From positions 364,535-428,534 of the forward strand of contig NZ_KE007346.1 in assembly GCF_000400715.1 (NCBI RefSeq): a DNA stretch of 64,000 nt, written 5' to 3'. Positions 1 to 9,129 of the stretch are shown one piece after another. The notes beneath the pieces were generated by a model that worked only from the letters and a program-made list of their open reading frames with translations, did not search any database and was not told the origin of the DNA. Origin of the DNA: Acinetobacter genomosp. 15BJ (GTDB lineage: Bacteria; Pseudomonadota; Gammaproteobacteria; Pseudomonadales; Moraxellaceae). The number at the start of each line of letters is the position of its first letter. The first letter of the stretch is position 1. The position numbers and the translations under genes are program-made.

Positions 1-3000
1 TGGAGTGTGAGCGTACCGGGCAGTGGTTTATTGGCGTCAATGGTCAACCCGTGTTAACAGATGGTACGGTGATTATTGGTACCTATGGTAACTTGGTCAT
101 CAATCTTGATGGTTCATATGTCTACACACCGAACTCAGCAGCGGCAGGGATTGGTCAAGTCGATCACTTTACTTATGTCTTAAGAGATTCAGCAACGGGT
201 GATCTGGCTCAAGCGACACTGAACATCCAATTAAGCTCTGTGAAAGCAGCCGATAACCTTGCTGTCGCAGAAATTAATCCAGAAGCCTTGCTTGTTACTG
301 ATGATCTTGCTCTTGGTAGTGCGAGTTATCTGGCTGCCGTTTCTCTGGCTGGATTGAACTTGCAATTGTTAGGAAATGCCACAATTGCATTTAATGTTGA
401 TGCCGATCGTGAAGGAACTGCAACATTTACATTCAGCGGATTACTGACTGCGAATGTATTGAGCGACTATACATTGGTTCTTCAAAAATATGATGCAACA
501 ACACAACAATGGATCTCTATTGGTGGTACTAATCCACAAGCGACATTGGTTGATTTATCCCTCATTGGTGGGGTTGCAACTGCGGTGGTGGAAGGTTTGG
601 AAGCAGGCCAATATCGTGCCTTCATTGGTTATGAAGGCTTGTTGGGTGTTGGTTTAGGTGGAACATTGACAGGTACAATGGATGTTTATAATCCATATGT
701 TGTGGCTGGATATTCAGTTGATCCTATCTCTGGTAACGTCATTAAAGATGTTGGTCTGAATGGTGCGGTTGATGCAGCAAGTCACAATGCCATTATCTCA
801 ATGGTGAATAGCAATCCAGTAAGTGCAACAGGAACAACAACCGTTGTAGGTACTTACGGCACTTTGGTAATCGATCAACATGGTAACTATACTTACACAC
901 CAAATGCCAATGGACTGAATCTCGGTAAAGTTGATGAATTTACCTATACCTTAAAAGATCCAGTAACAGGCAATACTTCGCAAGCTGTTCTCTATATTCA
1001 CTTGGATAGTAGTGGTGTCGATATGACTTGGAATCCAGCGGACCCATCTCAACCTGCTGTGATTACAGGTCCAGTGCCTGTAGATGCAATGGATAACGTT
1101 GCGTCAGCTGAGATTGATCTGGTTTATCCAACAACGACACAGTTCTTTGATAATGCAATCAGCTACAACTGGTTACTCGGTGTCGGTGGTATTGTGATCG
1201 GAACCAAAGAGGGCACAGCAACCTTCACTGTTGCTCCAGGACATATTACAGAAGCAATTTTCGCGGTGAACTTTGGTTCAGTTGCGACGGTTGTTGATGG
1301 TTTACATGTGGTGTTAACCCGAGTTAACCCAGACGGTACGCGTACGGTAGTTGCGGATAGTTCTAATGCGGGTATCCTTGATTTACTCGGTATTTTTGGC
1401 TCTGAAGTGAAATTCAAAGTGGATAATCTAGGTGCAGGCACTTATGAGTTGTTCATGGAGAGCAACACACTTCTGACTGCTCTTGGTAATGTTACTGCGG
1501 ATATCACCTTGAATCATGGTGACATTACTCAAGTACCGACATTGGTTGTAGATCCAGTCATAGGTAATGTGCTTGCAGATAACAATTCAGGTATATACGG
1601 CCCAGGTTATACGCCAGACTATATTACGACCACAACGGTTGTGACTTCGGTGACAGCTGAAAATGGTAATACAGCAGGTGTAAGCACAGGCTTAGCAACC
1701 ATTATTGTGGGTGCATACGGTAGCTTAACCATTAATTCAGATGGTAGTTATAGCTATCAAGCGACAGCAAATACCTTGAATATTGGTAAAGTAGATAGCT
1801 TTACTTATACCGTGGTCGATCCTGTCACTGGTAGAACTGATACAGCCAACTTACATATCCAAATCGGTTCGCCAGATGTGGATGTTAATTGGAATGTTGC
1901 TAACCCAGGCGCAGATGCTGTTATCCCTGCACCAGTAGCAAACGCAGATACTAATGATGCAACAATTAGTATGAAGCCAGTCACTGATGCGGCTGTCGAT
2001 GTAGCAAGTGGTAACGTAACCATCGGTAATTTAGCTGGTTTCCCTCCACTTCCTGTATTGAGTAGTACGGTTACATCGAACCAATTTGTTATTGCTGCAA
2101 ATTCGGTGAGTGATGTACATGTTGCATTGAATTATACGACAGCAGGTGTATCAGTCTTACCAACTGCTGGTTATACCATTCAACAATTCGTTGGTGGTTC
2201 GTGGGTAAATACTGTTTATACCGGATCTGCGACAACTATACTTGGTGGTCTTGGTGCTTCAGCATTCTCTGCCGATATCGCACATTTATCAGCTGGCACA
2301 TATAGAGTCGAGTTTAGCCTAGCAGGAGTGAGCGTTGGAGCACTTACACTTGATTCTGTAGTGACAACCAAAGCCACACACTTGAACACCTATACACCAG
2401 ATAGCTTAACAGATTGGATTCACGGCAATATCTTGTTAGGTGATACTGCTGGTGGAGTGGCAGATACAAAAGATGCTTCTCAGTTGTTGGTTGAAGTCTC
2501 ACCGGGCAATTATCAAATTGCGGCAGGCCAAGCGATTAATACGGGTGAAGGTACATTGTATCTTTACAATGATGGTTCGTATTACTACAAAGCACTTGAT
2601 AGTGCAGCGAATGCAACCTTTGACTCAATTAACTACAAACTGGTCTCTGTGACTGGTGCTGAGTCTACCAGTACATTGACCATTAACTTAAGTCAAGAGT
2701 TGAATAGCCTTGCAGTCAGTACTTCTGCAAATGATACCTTCACGCTTGGTAATGGCTCTGATACCTTGATTTATAACACTTTGACAGCTGCAAGCGTTAA
2801 CAGTGCAACTGGTGGTAATGGGGTAGATACTTGGACTGACTTCCATGTGGGCAATGTCGCGACGGATAGTCAAGCTGATAAGATTGATCTAAGTAATTTA
2901 TTACTTGGTGATCCAACAAGCTTAACGCTTGGTCTGTATGTCTCGGTTAACTACGATGCGGCAACTCAAAATGCCACGATTAGTGTAGATCGTGATGGTT

Positions 3001-3107
3001 TAGGTCTCACTTATTCAAGTACACAGTTGTTGACACTGCATGTTGATGAACCGACAGCATCGTTAACACTGAATGATTTACTGAATAATGGACAAATCAT
3101 TTACTAA
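1..3107 (+). CDS. Bap-like biofilm-associated surface adhesin, C-terminal part (5' end outside window)
   Basis: C-terminal 1018+ residues of a giant secreted repeat adhesin. Three copies of an Ig/VCBS-like unit with the pattern GTYGxLxIxxxGxYxY, then GKVDxFTYxxxDPVTGxT, lie at about residues 9-64, 263-321 and 552-617 (counting from the GTG at 51), separated by beta-rich linkers. Near residues 893-930 is a glycine/aspartate-rich segment (NDTFTLGNGSDTLIYN, then GGNGVDTW) typical of the C-terminal secretion signal of type I-exported Bap proteins. Only one residue type is notable by absence: cysteine is missing from the recognised adhesin part. The frame is open to base 3, but its first 16 codons do not look like adhesin, while frame 1 reads WSVSVPGSGL, a classic Bap Ig-repeat motif, then stops at 55-57. 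A frameshift or assembly error near 20-50 is likely. Role by family: cell-cell adhesion and biofilm. Confidence 0.88.
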   Translation, partial: ECERTGQWFIGVNGQPVLTDGTVIIGTYGNLVINLDGSYVYTPNSAAAGIGQVDHFTYVLRDSATGDLAQATLNIQLSSVKAADNLAVAEINPEALLVTDDLALGSASYLAAVSLAGLNLQLLGNATIAFNVDADREGTATFTFSGLLTANVLSDYTLVLQKYDATTQQWISIGGTNPQATLVDLSLIGGVATAVVEGLEAGQYRAFIGYEGLLGVGLGGTLTGTMDVYNPYVVAGYSVDPISGNVIKDVGLNGAVDAASHNAIISMVNSNPVSATGTTTVVGTYGTLVIDQHGNYTYTPNANGLNLGKVDEFTYTLKDPVTGNTSQAVLYIHLDSSGVDMTWNPADPSQPAVITGPVPVDAMDNVASAEIDLVYPTTTQFFDNAISYNWLLGVGGIVIGTKEGTATFTVAPGHITEAIFAVNFGSVATVVDGLHVVLTRVNPDGTRTVVADSSNAGILDLLGIFGSEVKFKVDNLGAGTYELFMESNTLLTALGNVTADITLNHGDITQVPTLVVDPVIGNVLADNNSGIYGPGYTPDYITTTTVVTSVTAENGNTAGVSTGLATIIVGAYGSLTINSDGSYSYQATANTLNIGKVDSFTYTVVDPVTGRTDTANLHIQIGSPDVDVNWNVANPGADAVIPAPVANADTNDATISMKPVTDAAVDVASGNVTIGNLAGFPPLPVLSSTVTSNQFVIAANSVSDVHVALNYTTAGVSVLPTAGYTIQQFVGGSWVNTVYTGSATTILGGLGASAFSADIAHLSAGTYRVEFSLAGVSVGALTLDSVVTTKATHLNTYTPDSLTDWIHGNILLGDTAGGVADTKDASQLLVEVSPGNYQIAAGQAINTGEGTLYLYNDGSYYYKALDSAANATFDSINYKLVSVTGAESTSTLTINLSQELNSLAVSTSANDTFTLGNGSDTLIYNTLTAASVNSATGGNGVDTWTDFHVGNVATDSQADKIDLSNLLLGDPTSLTLGLYVSVNYDAATQNATISVDRDGLGLTYSSTQLLTLHVDEPTASLTLNDLLNNGQIIY

Positions 3108-3124
3108 TCCAAATCCTTTACTTT

Positions 3125-3152
3125 AAAAAGAGAACCTTCGGGTTCTCTTTTT
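3125..3152 (+). terminator. Rho-independent terminator after the adhesin gene
   Basis: A perfect 12-bp stem (AAAAAGAGAACC / GGTTCTCTTTTT) closes a TTCG tetraloop and ends in a T-run, 18 bases after the adhesin stop codon. Confidence 0.93.
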
Positions 3153-3222
3153 CATTTTGTGAAGTACATATAAATATATGCTATGGTGTTTAAAACACTT
3201 AAAAATTCTAAAAATTGAAGAT

Positions 3223-4896
3223 ATGAGCATTACAACGATTTCAGCACTCGAACAATTGATACATTTGCTGAGTGAGCAATTTTTTAAACAGGTACAGCCG
3301 CATATTGATGTGCCTAAAGCAGTGATCTTCTGTTCTTATGGAGAACAGACACAACGTTGCCAAGTTTGGCATTCAACCTGTTCAGATTTTGCTGATAGTC
3401 AACAACAATTATTTGATTTCTTAGAGCAACAATTCGCTGTAACTGAAAAGCTGCCTATATTTATGAAATTTGATGTTGCTTTTAATATCCAACAAGAAAA
3501 TTGGCAAGACATTGAACAGACTTTAAAAAACCAATTCCATAATAATCATTACCGGAAAGGAATCAGTTTTGATGCAGATTTTAACTGTTGTTTCTTGGAG
3601 CAAGAGCTATACGGCAAAGCCATGATTCGTGCGCTGAGCTATAACACGCCTAACTTTATTGATGAGAAAAACCTAAATAGTAGCCTTTTAAAAAAATATC
3701 CAAATCAGCACCGCACTATAAAAATTGAAGAGCTTCAACAACTCTGGACGTTTGATACTCATGCTGTGTTTTATGAAGCAGGGCAGTTGATTCCTTTGCA
3801 GAGTCAGTTCACTGAAAATGGCGTGCGTTATCTACTGGAACCGAAAAAACAGCATTTTAAAAAGATGATTGAAGGGAATGCCCAATTTCTCTATCAGCAA
3901 ATCCAAAGTGATGGGCGATTCGCTTATGGTTTTTTCCCTGCCTATGATCGTGAAATCCGAAGCTATAATACGGTTCGGCACTGTACGTCGGTTTATGCCT
4001 TGCTCGAAACTTTAGCAATTCAATCACATCAGGCTTATATCGAAAAAATTCAGGCGGCGATTGCTTATGCTTTGCAGCATTTCTATATCGAGAAACAGAC
4101 GAAATTGGCGTATATGCTGGATGGTAATGAAGCGACAGGTCTAGATGAAATCAAGTTAGGTGCCAATGCCGCAGCGATTTTAATGCTCAGCAAATACCAA
4201 GAAATCACAGGAGATGATCGCTATCTAGTTTATGCACAGGCTTTAGCCAATGGTATTTTATCAATGGTCAATGATGCAGGCGAAACCACGCATGTATTGC
4301 ATTACCCAAGTTATGAGATTAAAGAGAAATTCCGCATCATTTATTATGATGGCGAAGCAACCTTGGCCTTATTACGTCTTTACCAGCTTCAAGCAGATCA
4401 AAAATTACTTCAAACCGTCAAATGTATGTTTGAACGCTTCATAGAAAAAAAATATGACCGTTATCATGACCATTGGCTCAGCTACTGCAGCAATGAACTG
4501 ACCAAAATCTGCCCCGAAGAAAAATATTTCCAGTTTGGTCTGAATAATTATTTAAGGCATCTGGTGTTTATCCGCAACCGTAAAACAGCTTATGCCACTT
4601 TGTTGGAAATGATGATGGCAGCCTATCAAATGGTTCTTCGGATTCGGGCACTTGGTTTAGAACATTTGTTTGAGAAGGCACAATTCGATGATTTAAAAAA
4701 GCTGATTGAGTTTCGGGCTGAGTTTCAGCGCACAGGATTTTTCTATCCAGAAGTCGCCATGTATATGGCACGGCCAGATAAAATCTTGAATGCCTTCTAT
4801 GTGCGGCATGATCGTTTTCGTGTACGGATTGATGACCAAGAACATAATCTTTCTGGCTATGTTGCTTATGTTCAGCACTTTGAAACGGAAGCTTGA
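3223..4896 (+). CDS. Hypothetical protein with alpha/alpha-toroid (six-hairpin glycosidase-like) fold, partner of CapA-family gene
   Basis: About 557 residues. I do not recognise an exact family. The central and C-terminal part (about residues 230-480) is rich in paired helices with spaced aromatic/acidic motifs (FAYGFFPAYDREIRSYNTVRHC, cut here; then KLGANAAAILMLSKY and YYDGEATLALLRLY) resembling N-acylglucosamine 2-epimerase or lanthionine-cyclase-like alpha/alpha toroids. There is no signal peptide, so it is probably cytoplasmic. An ATG at 3178 is in frame, but the one at 3223 gives a more natural N-terminus (MSITTISALEQ). The next gene starts 11 bases after the stop, so the two are an operon. 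The pairing with a CapA protein suggests a role in an extracellular or capsule-like polymer, but this is inference. Confidence 0.7.
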   Translation: MSITTISALEQLIHLLSEQFFKQVQPHIDVPKAVIFCSYGEQTQRCQVWHSTCSDFADSQQQLFDFLEQQFAVTEKLPIFMKFDVAFNIQQENWQDIEQTLKNQFHNNHYRKGISFDADFNCCFLEQELYGKAMIRALSYNTPNFIDEKNLNSSLLKKYPNQHRTIKIEELQQLWTFDTHAVFYEAGQLIPLQSQFTENGVRYLLEPKKQHFKKMIEGNAQFLYQQIQSDGRFAYGFFPAYDREIRSYNTVRHCTSVYALLETLAIQSHQAYIEKIQAAIAYALQHFYIEKQTKLAYMLDGNEATGLDEIKLGANAAAILMLSKYQEITGDDRYLVYAQALANGILSMVNDAGETTHVLHYPSYEIKEKFRIIYYDGEATLALLRLYQLQADQKLLQTVKCMFERFIEKKYDRYHDHWLSYCSNELTKICPEEKYFQFGLNNYLRHLVFIRNRKTAYATLLEMMMAAYQMVLRIRALGLEHLFEKAQFDDLKKLIEFRAEFQRTGFFYPEVAMYMARPDKILNAFYVRHDRFRVRIDDQEHNLSGYVAYVQHFETEA

Positions 4897-4907
4897 GGAT
4901 GGAATCA

Positions 4908-6644
4908 ATGAGTACGCCTCAAGAAATCAAAATTATTAGCCAGATAGGCAACCAAGACTTTCAATCTCCTGTTTGGCAGACAGAAATTTCAGGGGATTGT
5001 TCAGCTTGGATTCTATTGTATATGGCTTTAGAGGCAGTTGTTGACGGTCAGTTACAACTTGAAGATCTGATAGTTGTTGATTCAACTCTCCAAGCGAAGC
5101 AAATGGATTCCTCTGATTTGATCTGGAACCCAAGCAATTCAGTTTTACAGTTATTGCAATATCTCAGCTTTACTCAAAGCCATGCTGCCCAACAGTTACT
5201 AGGTTGCCATCTGTTTGGAAATTGGCAACAAGCAGAAATTGAAATCGCCAATAAAGCAGGGCAGTTTGGATTGAACATTCAGCATCAATCTACTGCGAAC
5301 AAAAATACCCTGCAAAAACTCTATGGTTTAGCCGAATCCATCTTTAATCTACCGATTGAATTGCTGAAGCAGGTTTTTGTGAAAGGACTCAAGATTAATG
5401 AACAGGAGATTGCTTCTATTCATTCATTATTGACCTGCACACAACTTGATGCAGTGATTTATCTCACTGATCAAAAACACGATTACTTTTTTTCTTATCG
5501 TCATCAAAATCAGACACTCGGTATTTTTCTGCTCTTAGATCAGTTGCATCGTATTGATCATTTGGTGCCGTACTATCATTTTTTCCAACAAGGTCTATTA
5601 CAAACTAAACAACTACAAGCCAAAACTGAATGGATCAATATTCTTGGTGATACCTATTTGGGTGAGTTTTATACCGAAAAAAGAAAAAACAAAGGCATAG
5701 ATGATGCTTTACAACGTTATGGTTATAGCCATTCTTTTGAAGCAATTAAACAATTTTTTGGGTCTGATGATATTAATATTGCTAATTTAGAAGCAGTTTT
5801 CAATCTTGAAGAAAATTCAATTTTAGCAGGAAGAAAAGACTATATTTTGGGAGCAAAAGCTCAGGAAACCTTAGCTGAATTTAAACGTGTTCATCTCAAT
5901 ACTTTGTGTTTGGCCAATAATCATTTAAAAGACTATGGTGAAGCCAGTCTAAAATATACTTTAGGTCAGTTAGAACTCGCTAATATTGACTTTATTGGGG
6001 CGGGTGAGAATCAACAACAGGCACATCAATGTCTAGAAATTAAAAATAATCAGGGGCAATGCTTGGCTATTTTTAATGGCTATTGGCATAGAAGAGCTGC
6101 CTATCAAGCGTATGATTTTTATGCACTCGGTAACAGTGCTGGGGTGGCCTGTCTCAATGCGATTTTATTCGAACAGCTGATGCAATATCGTTTAGCGCAT
6201 CCAACCCATAAAATTATGGTGATTTGTCATTGGGGTGTGGATTTTAAATTGATCCATCCTGAGCAAGAAAAACTGTCCAAGGTACTGACTCAGATTGGGG
6301 CTGATGTGGTGATTGGTCATGGCGCTCATACCATTCAGCCAATTCAAACGATTCATCAAAAGCCTGTTATTTTTGGCATTGGCAATGGGGTATTTAATAG
6401 CAATGGTCATTTTGAAAAATATCAGGCCTTGCCTTATGGGGCTGTTGTTCGAATCAATTTAAGCCAATCGCAATTAAAGCTGTATCCAATTTATACCCAT
6501 AATCAGAAGACCTTTTGGCAACCTCACGTTGTTGATGAGATGCAATTTGAACAGGCAAAATCATTATTGACCCATCAATTAGATCCAGCAAATTACATTG
6601 TGGGGCAGGATGATTTAGGTCATTATCTTCAGCTTAACTTTTAA
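4908..6644 (+). CDS. CapA-family metallophosphatase-like protein with a serine-hydrolase-like N-terminal domain
   Basis: 578 residues. The C-terminal half (from about residue 240) is a CapA/poly-gamma-glutamate synthesis domain: ILGDTYLGE, NLEAVF, LANNHLKDYG, ICHWGVDF, VVIGHGAHTIQPI and GNGVFNSN appear in the family order and match its metal-binding Asp, Asn and His positions. The N-terminal part (to about residue 200) resembles a degenerate D,D-carboxypeptidase/beta-lactamase-fold domain (VVDGQLQLEDLIVV; LLQYLSFTQSHAAQQLL), with no convincing SxxK nucleophile. Start: TTG 4893 and ATG 4899 are also in frame, but GAGG at 4895-4898 sits nine bases before ATG 4908. The stop overlaps the convergent metallopeptidase gene by four bases. 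No polymer ligase is visible nearby, so the substrate is unknown. Confidence 0.85.
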   Translation: MSTPQEIKIISQIGNQDFQSPVWQTEISGDCSAWILLYMALEAVVDGQLQLEDLIVVDSTLQAKQMDSSDLIWNPSNSVLQLLQYLSFTQSHAAQQLLGCHLFGNWQQAEIEIANKAGQFGLNIQHQSTANKNTLQKLYGLAESIFNLPIELLKQVFVKGLKINEQEIASIHSLLTCTQLDAVIYLTDQKHDYFFSYRHQNQTLGIFLLLDQLHRIDHLVPYYHFFQQGLLQTKQLQAKTEWINILGDTYLGEFYTEKRKNKGIDDALQRYGYSHSFEAIKQFFGSDDINIANLEAVFNLEENSILAGRKDYILGAKAQETLAEFKRVHLNTLCLANNHLKDYGEASLKYTLGQLELANIDFIGAGENQQQAHQCLEIKNNQGQCLAIFNGYWHRRAAYQAYDFYALGNSAGVACLNAILFEQLMQYRLAHPTHKIMVICHWGVDFKLIHPEQEKLSKVLTQIGADVVIGHGAHTIQPIQTIHQKPVIFGIGNGVFNSNGHFEKYQALPYGAVVRINLSQSQLKLYPIYTHNQKTFWQPHVVDEMQFEQAKSLLTHQLDPANYIVGQDDLGHYLQLNF

Positions 6645-7366
6645 GGATATTGGTTGTAATTGTTGAGCATGATGTTCAGTTGTTCTTTGTTAAATCCCAG
6701 ATTGCGTAAGCCACCACTGCCTAAGCGACAATCATAACTGCTCATAATATTGGTCGGTGTGGTTTTGGTCGCTTTAGGTGAACAAACATGACTGAGACCG
6801 AAAGCATGTCCCATTTCATGGATACTGGCAGCTTGGGTTTGGTAATTGAGCCGTTCCCAATCAATCAAAATAAAAGGTTGCCCTTGATTGCGGAATCCCC
6901 AACTGGTGATATCGGCATCTTTTAATTTTTCGCCATAAGAATCATAAATAATAAACAGCACTTCCTTGCTCTTTCGGCGAGGGAAGCAGGTTCTGACCGC
7001 ACTAGGTAAATTGTCTGGAACGATGGCTTTGGATTGGCTTAGTTGATTGGCGAGATCACATTTACGTTTACTAAAATCTTGATAGGAATAGTAACGATGA
7101 ATTTTAAACTTAAAGATTTTTTGATTATTTTCATCGACAAAGTATCGGTTCAAAATTGCCAGTTCTTTATACATTTGTGCTTTACGATCTAGGGCTTTTA
7201 CTTCTGGACGATTGCTAGTCACAATAAAACTGACATTGACTACAGGTAAATGGTCTACATCTAGCGGATACTGATAGGGTAATTTTTTTATCGGGGCTTT
7301 TTGAGTGGTACAAGATGCACTAAAGATCAGACATAATAGCGTCAGGGCAGTGATTTTTAACCGCAT
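6641..7366 (-). CDS. Metzincin-type zinc metallopeptidase-like lipoprotein
   Basis: 241 residues from the ATG that gives MRLKITALTLL; an upstream ATG at 7381 is also in frame. A hydrophobic leader ending SASC suggests a lipoprotein, although the -3 residue is not the usual Leu. The extended zinc site HEMGHAFGLSH (about residues 183-193) fits HExxHxxGxxH, the metzincin signature, including the third His. It is followed by NIMSSYDC, a plausible Met-turn. Expected location is the periplasmic face of a membrane; the substrate is unknown. It is convergent with the capA-like gene and shares a four-base TTAA overlap with it. Confidence 0.78.
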   Translation of the reverse strand: MRLKITALTLLCLIFSASCTTQKAPIKKLPYQYPLDVDHLPVVNVSFIVTSNRPEVKALDRKAQMYKELAILNRYFVDENNQKIFKFKIHRYYSYQDFSKRKCDLANQLSQSKAIVPDNLPSAVRTCFPRRKSKEVLFIIYDSYGEKLKDADITSWGFRNQGQPFILIDWERLNYQTQAASIHEMGHAFGLSHVCSPKATKTTPTNIMSSYDCRLGSGGLRNLGFNKEQLNIMLNNYNQYP

Positions 7367-7456
7367 TTTTTGTTCTCTCAAATGGTCGCGTTTTAATTAT
7401 TGTAAAGCTAGCTTTTCGCATGATTTTTATTATCTTAGCAGATTTTTGGAGCTTGT

Positions 7457-7777
7457 ATGGTGCAAGATACCAATGAACTACATCGGCAAATTTTAGAAGT
7501 GATTGCCTTGATTCCTTATGGAAAAGTAGCAAGTTATGGACAAATTGCCAAGTTGGCAGGTTTGCCTAAACATCCACGTTTAGTGGGTTATGTACTCAAG
7601 CATTTAGATAAAGATAGTGAGATTCCTTGGTATCGTGTGATTAATTCACAAGGCAAGATCAGCGTGACTCGAATCAATGAGAAAGGGGAAAATGTTCAAC
7701 AGGCGTTGTTGGAACAAGAAGGGGTCTATTTGTTAAATGGTAAGGTCAGTTTAAAAATCTTTGCTTGGCAGCCTTAA
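7457..7777 (+). CDS. Alkyltransferase-like (ATL) DNA repair protein
   Basis: 106 residues, the size of a lone MGMT DNA-binding domain. It has the helix-turn-helix region GKVASYGQIAKLAGLPKHPR and the arginine-finger region, but the active-site motif PCHRV of O6-alkylguanine transferases is replaced by PWYRVIN. The catalytic Cys is therefore Trp, the hallmark of ATL proteins (YbaZ/Atl1 type). By family these bind O6-alkylguanine without transferring the alkyl group and hand the lesion to nucleotide excision repair. It is monocistronic and divergent from the metallopeptidase gene. Confidence 0.92.
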   Translation: MVQDTNELHRQILEVIALIPYGKVASYGQIAKLAGLPKHPRLVGYVLKHLDKDSEIPWYRVINSQGKISVTRINEKGENVQQALLEQEGVYLLNGKVSLKIFAWQP

Positions 7778-7874
7778 ATAGTTTTGGACGAATCAGAATT
7801 AATATTGAAATTAGCTTACGGTTTATTTACAATCCAGATACATAAAGTTACATTGAAATAATTTTGGTATTTAA

Positions 7875-8375
7875 ATGAAAAAACTGTCTGTTATTTTCGG
7901 GGTTGTCGCACTAAGTTTATCTGGGTGTGCAAGTATTATATCGGGTAAAACCCAAACCATGACATTCCAAAGTACGCCAGAACTTAGTGATATTACAATT
8001 TTAAATCGTGATGGCAAGAAAATTCATGTTGGAAAAGCACCTATAACCGTAAGTCTGAATCGTGGGGCTGGTTTCTTTGTTCCTGAAAGATATACGGTTA
8101 TCTTTGAAAAAGAAGGTTATGAAAAGAAAGAAATCAAAGTTACTTCGAGCATGAATGGTTGGTATATCGGGAATATTTTATTTGGTGGGGTAATTGGCTT
8201 GTTAATTATCGATCCTGCGACTGGGGCGATGTATAGTTTAAATACAAAAGATACCAACGTTGTTCTAAATGACTTAAAGAAAGAAAATCTTCAAGCCAAT
8301 GCTCAATCATTAACAATTGTTTCTACGAATGTGCTTTCTGAAGAAGTTTTAGAAAAAGCAAAACCAATTCAATAA
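7875..8375 (+). CDS. Small lipoprotein with PEGA-like domain, function unknown
   Basis: 166 residues. A clear lipoprotein signal ends LSGC at residues 15-18 (MKKLSVIFGVVALSLSGCA). The middle (VGKAPITVSLNRGAGFFVPERYTV, shortened; then FEKEGYEKKEIKV) resembles PEGA-type beta domains found in envelope proteins. A hydrophobic glycine-rich stretch (GNILFGGVIGLLIIDPATGAMY) follows near residues 98-120. Outer-membrane or periplasmic anchoring is likely. It has its own terminator and no partner gene. Confidence 0.8.
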   Translation: MKKLSVIFGVVALSLSGCASIISGKTQTMTFQSTPELSDITILNRDGKKIHVGKAPITVSLNRGAGFFVPERYTVIFEKEGYEKKEIKVTSSMNGWYIGNILFGGVIGLLIIDPATGAMYSLNTKDTNVVLNDLKKENLQANAQSLTIVSTNVLSEEVLEKAKPIQ

Positions 8376-8395
8376 AAAGCTTAGTAATAAAACAA

Positions 8396-8430
8396 TAAAA
8401 AAGCATGCTAAATATTTATCATGCTTTTTT
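8396..8430. terminator. Bidirectional terminator between lipoprotein and uspA
   Basis: AAAAAAGCATG and CATGCTTTTTT arms flank a 12-base AT-rich loop, giving T-runs on both strands between two convergent genes. Confidence 0.88.
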
Positions 8431-8458
8431 AATATTTCTAAATGATTAATATAAATTA

Positions 8459-8896
8459 TCAACGTACAATTAATACTGGAATGTGACTTTCCGCTAAAAC
8501 TTTCTGTGCCACACTACCGAGTACAAATTGTTTAAAGCCTGTTCGTCCATGAGAACCCATAATAATCAGATCTGCACCTAGGTTTTGCGCCGCACCAATA
8601 ATTTCCTGATGGACTGAAAAGCCTTCTAAGACTTGAGTGGCGACGGTAAGCCCATGTTCTTCAAACTTTTGCTCAGCTTTAGTTAAATTCTCTTGAACAT
8701 AGCCTCTGACACGTTCAATCAAATCATTGCTTTGTCCCATACGCACATAGGCATCGGCGAGATAGGGATCTAAGGTCATTACTTCAGCAACCGTGATTTC
8801 ACTGTTTAAAGCCTTTGCGAGTTGAGCTGCTTCTCGAATGACATTTGCCGCAATTTCAGAGTCATCGATCGCCACTAAGATTTTTTGATAAGCCAT
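8459..8896 (-). CDS. Universal stress protein, UspA family
   Basis: 145 residues, the usual size for a single Usp domain. The N-terminus ILVAIDDSEIAANVI has the conserved Asp after the first beta strand. The C-terminus GSHGRTGFKQFVLGSVAQKV matches the ATP-binding G-2x-G-9x-G-[ST] motif, so this is an ATP-binding UspA. Cytoplasmic stress-response role by family. A GGAGTATCCCTC-like region on the minus strand (about 8897-8907) provides the ribosome binding site. Confidence 0.93.
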   Translation of the reverse strand: MAYQKILVAIDDSEIAANVIREAAQLAKALNSEITVAEVMTLDPYLADAYVRMGQSNDLIERVRGYVQENLTKAEQKFEEHGLTVATQVLEGFSVHQEIIGAAQNLGADLIIMGSHGRTGFKQFVLGSVAQKVLAESHIPVLIVR

Positions 8897-9129
8897 GAGG
8901 GATACTCCTTATATTTATGATTTTGCATTGAATTAGGTATTTAAAAATTGTTTAAATTACAAGCTATATTGTTATAGTAAACCTCTTTGGAGATAAATAA
9001 AACCTAGCATTTTTATAGGGATAGTTATTATTTATAGCATTATGGTTAAGCTTGAAAGAGTTTAAGAATAGATGAAATTTCCATAAAAATAAAAGCATGT
9101 ATCATCATGATTTATCTATAAAAGCAGTC

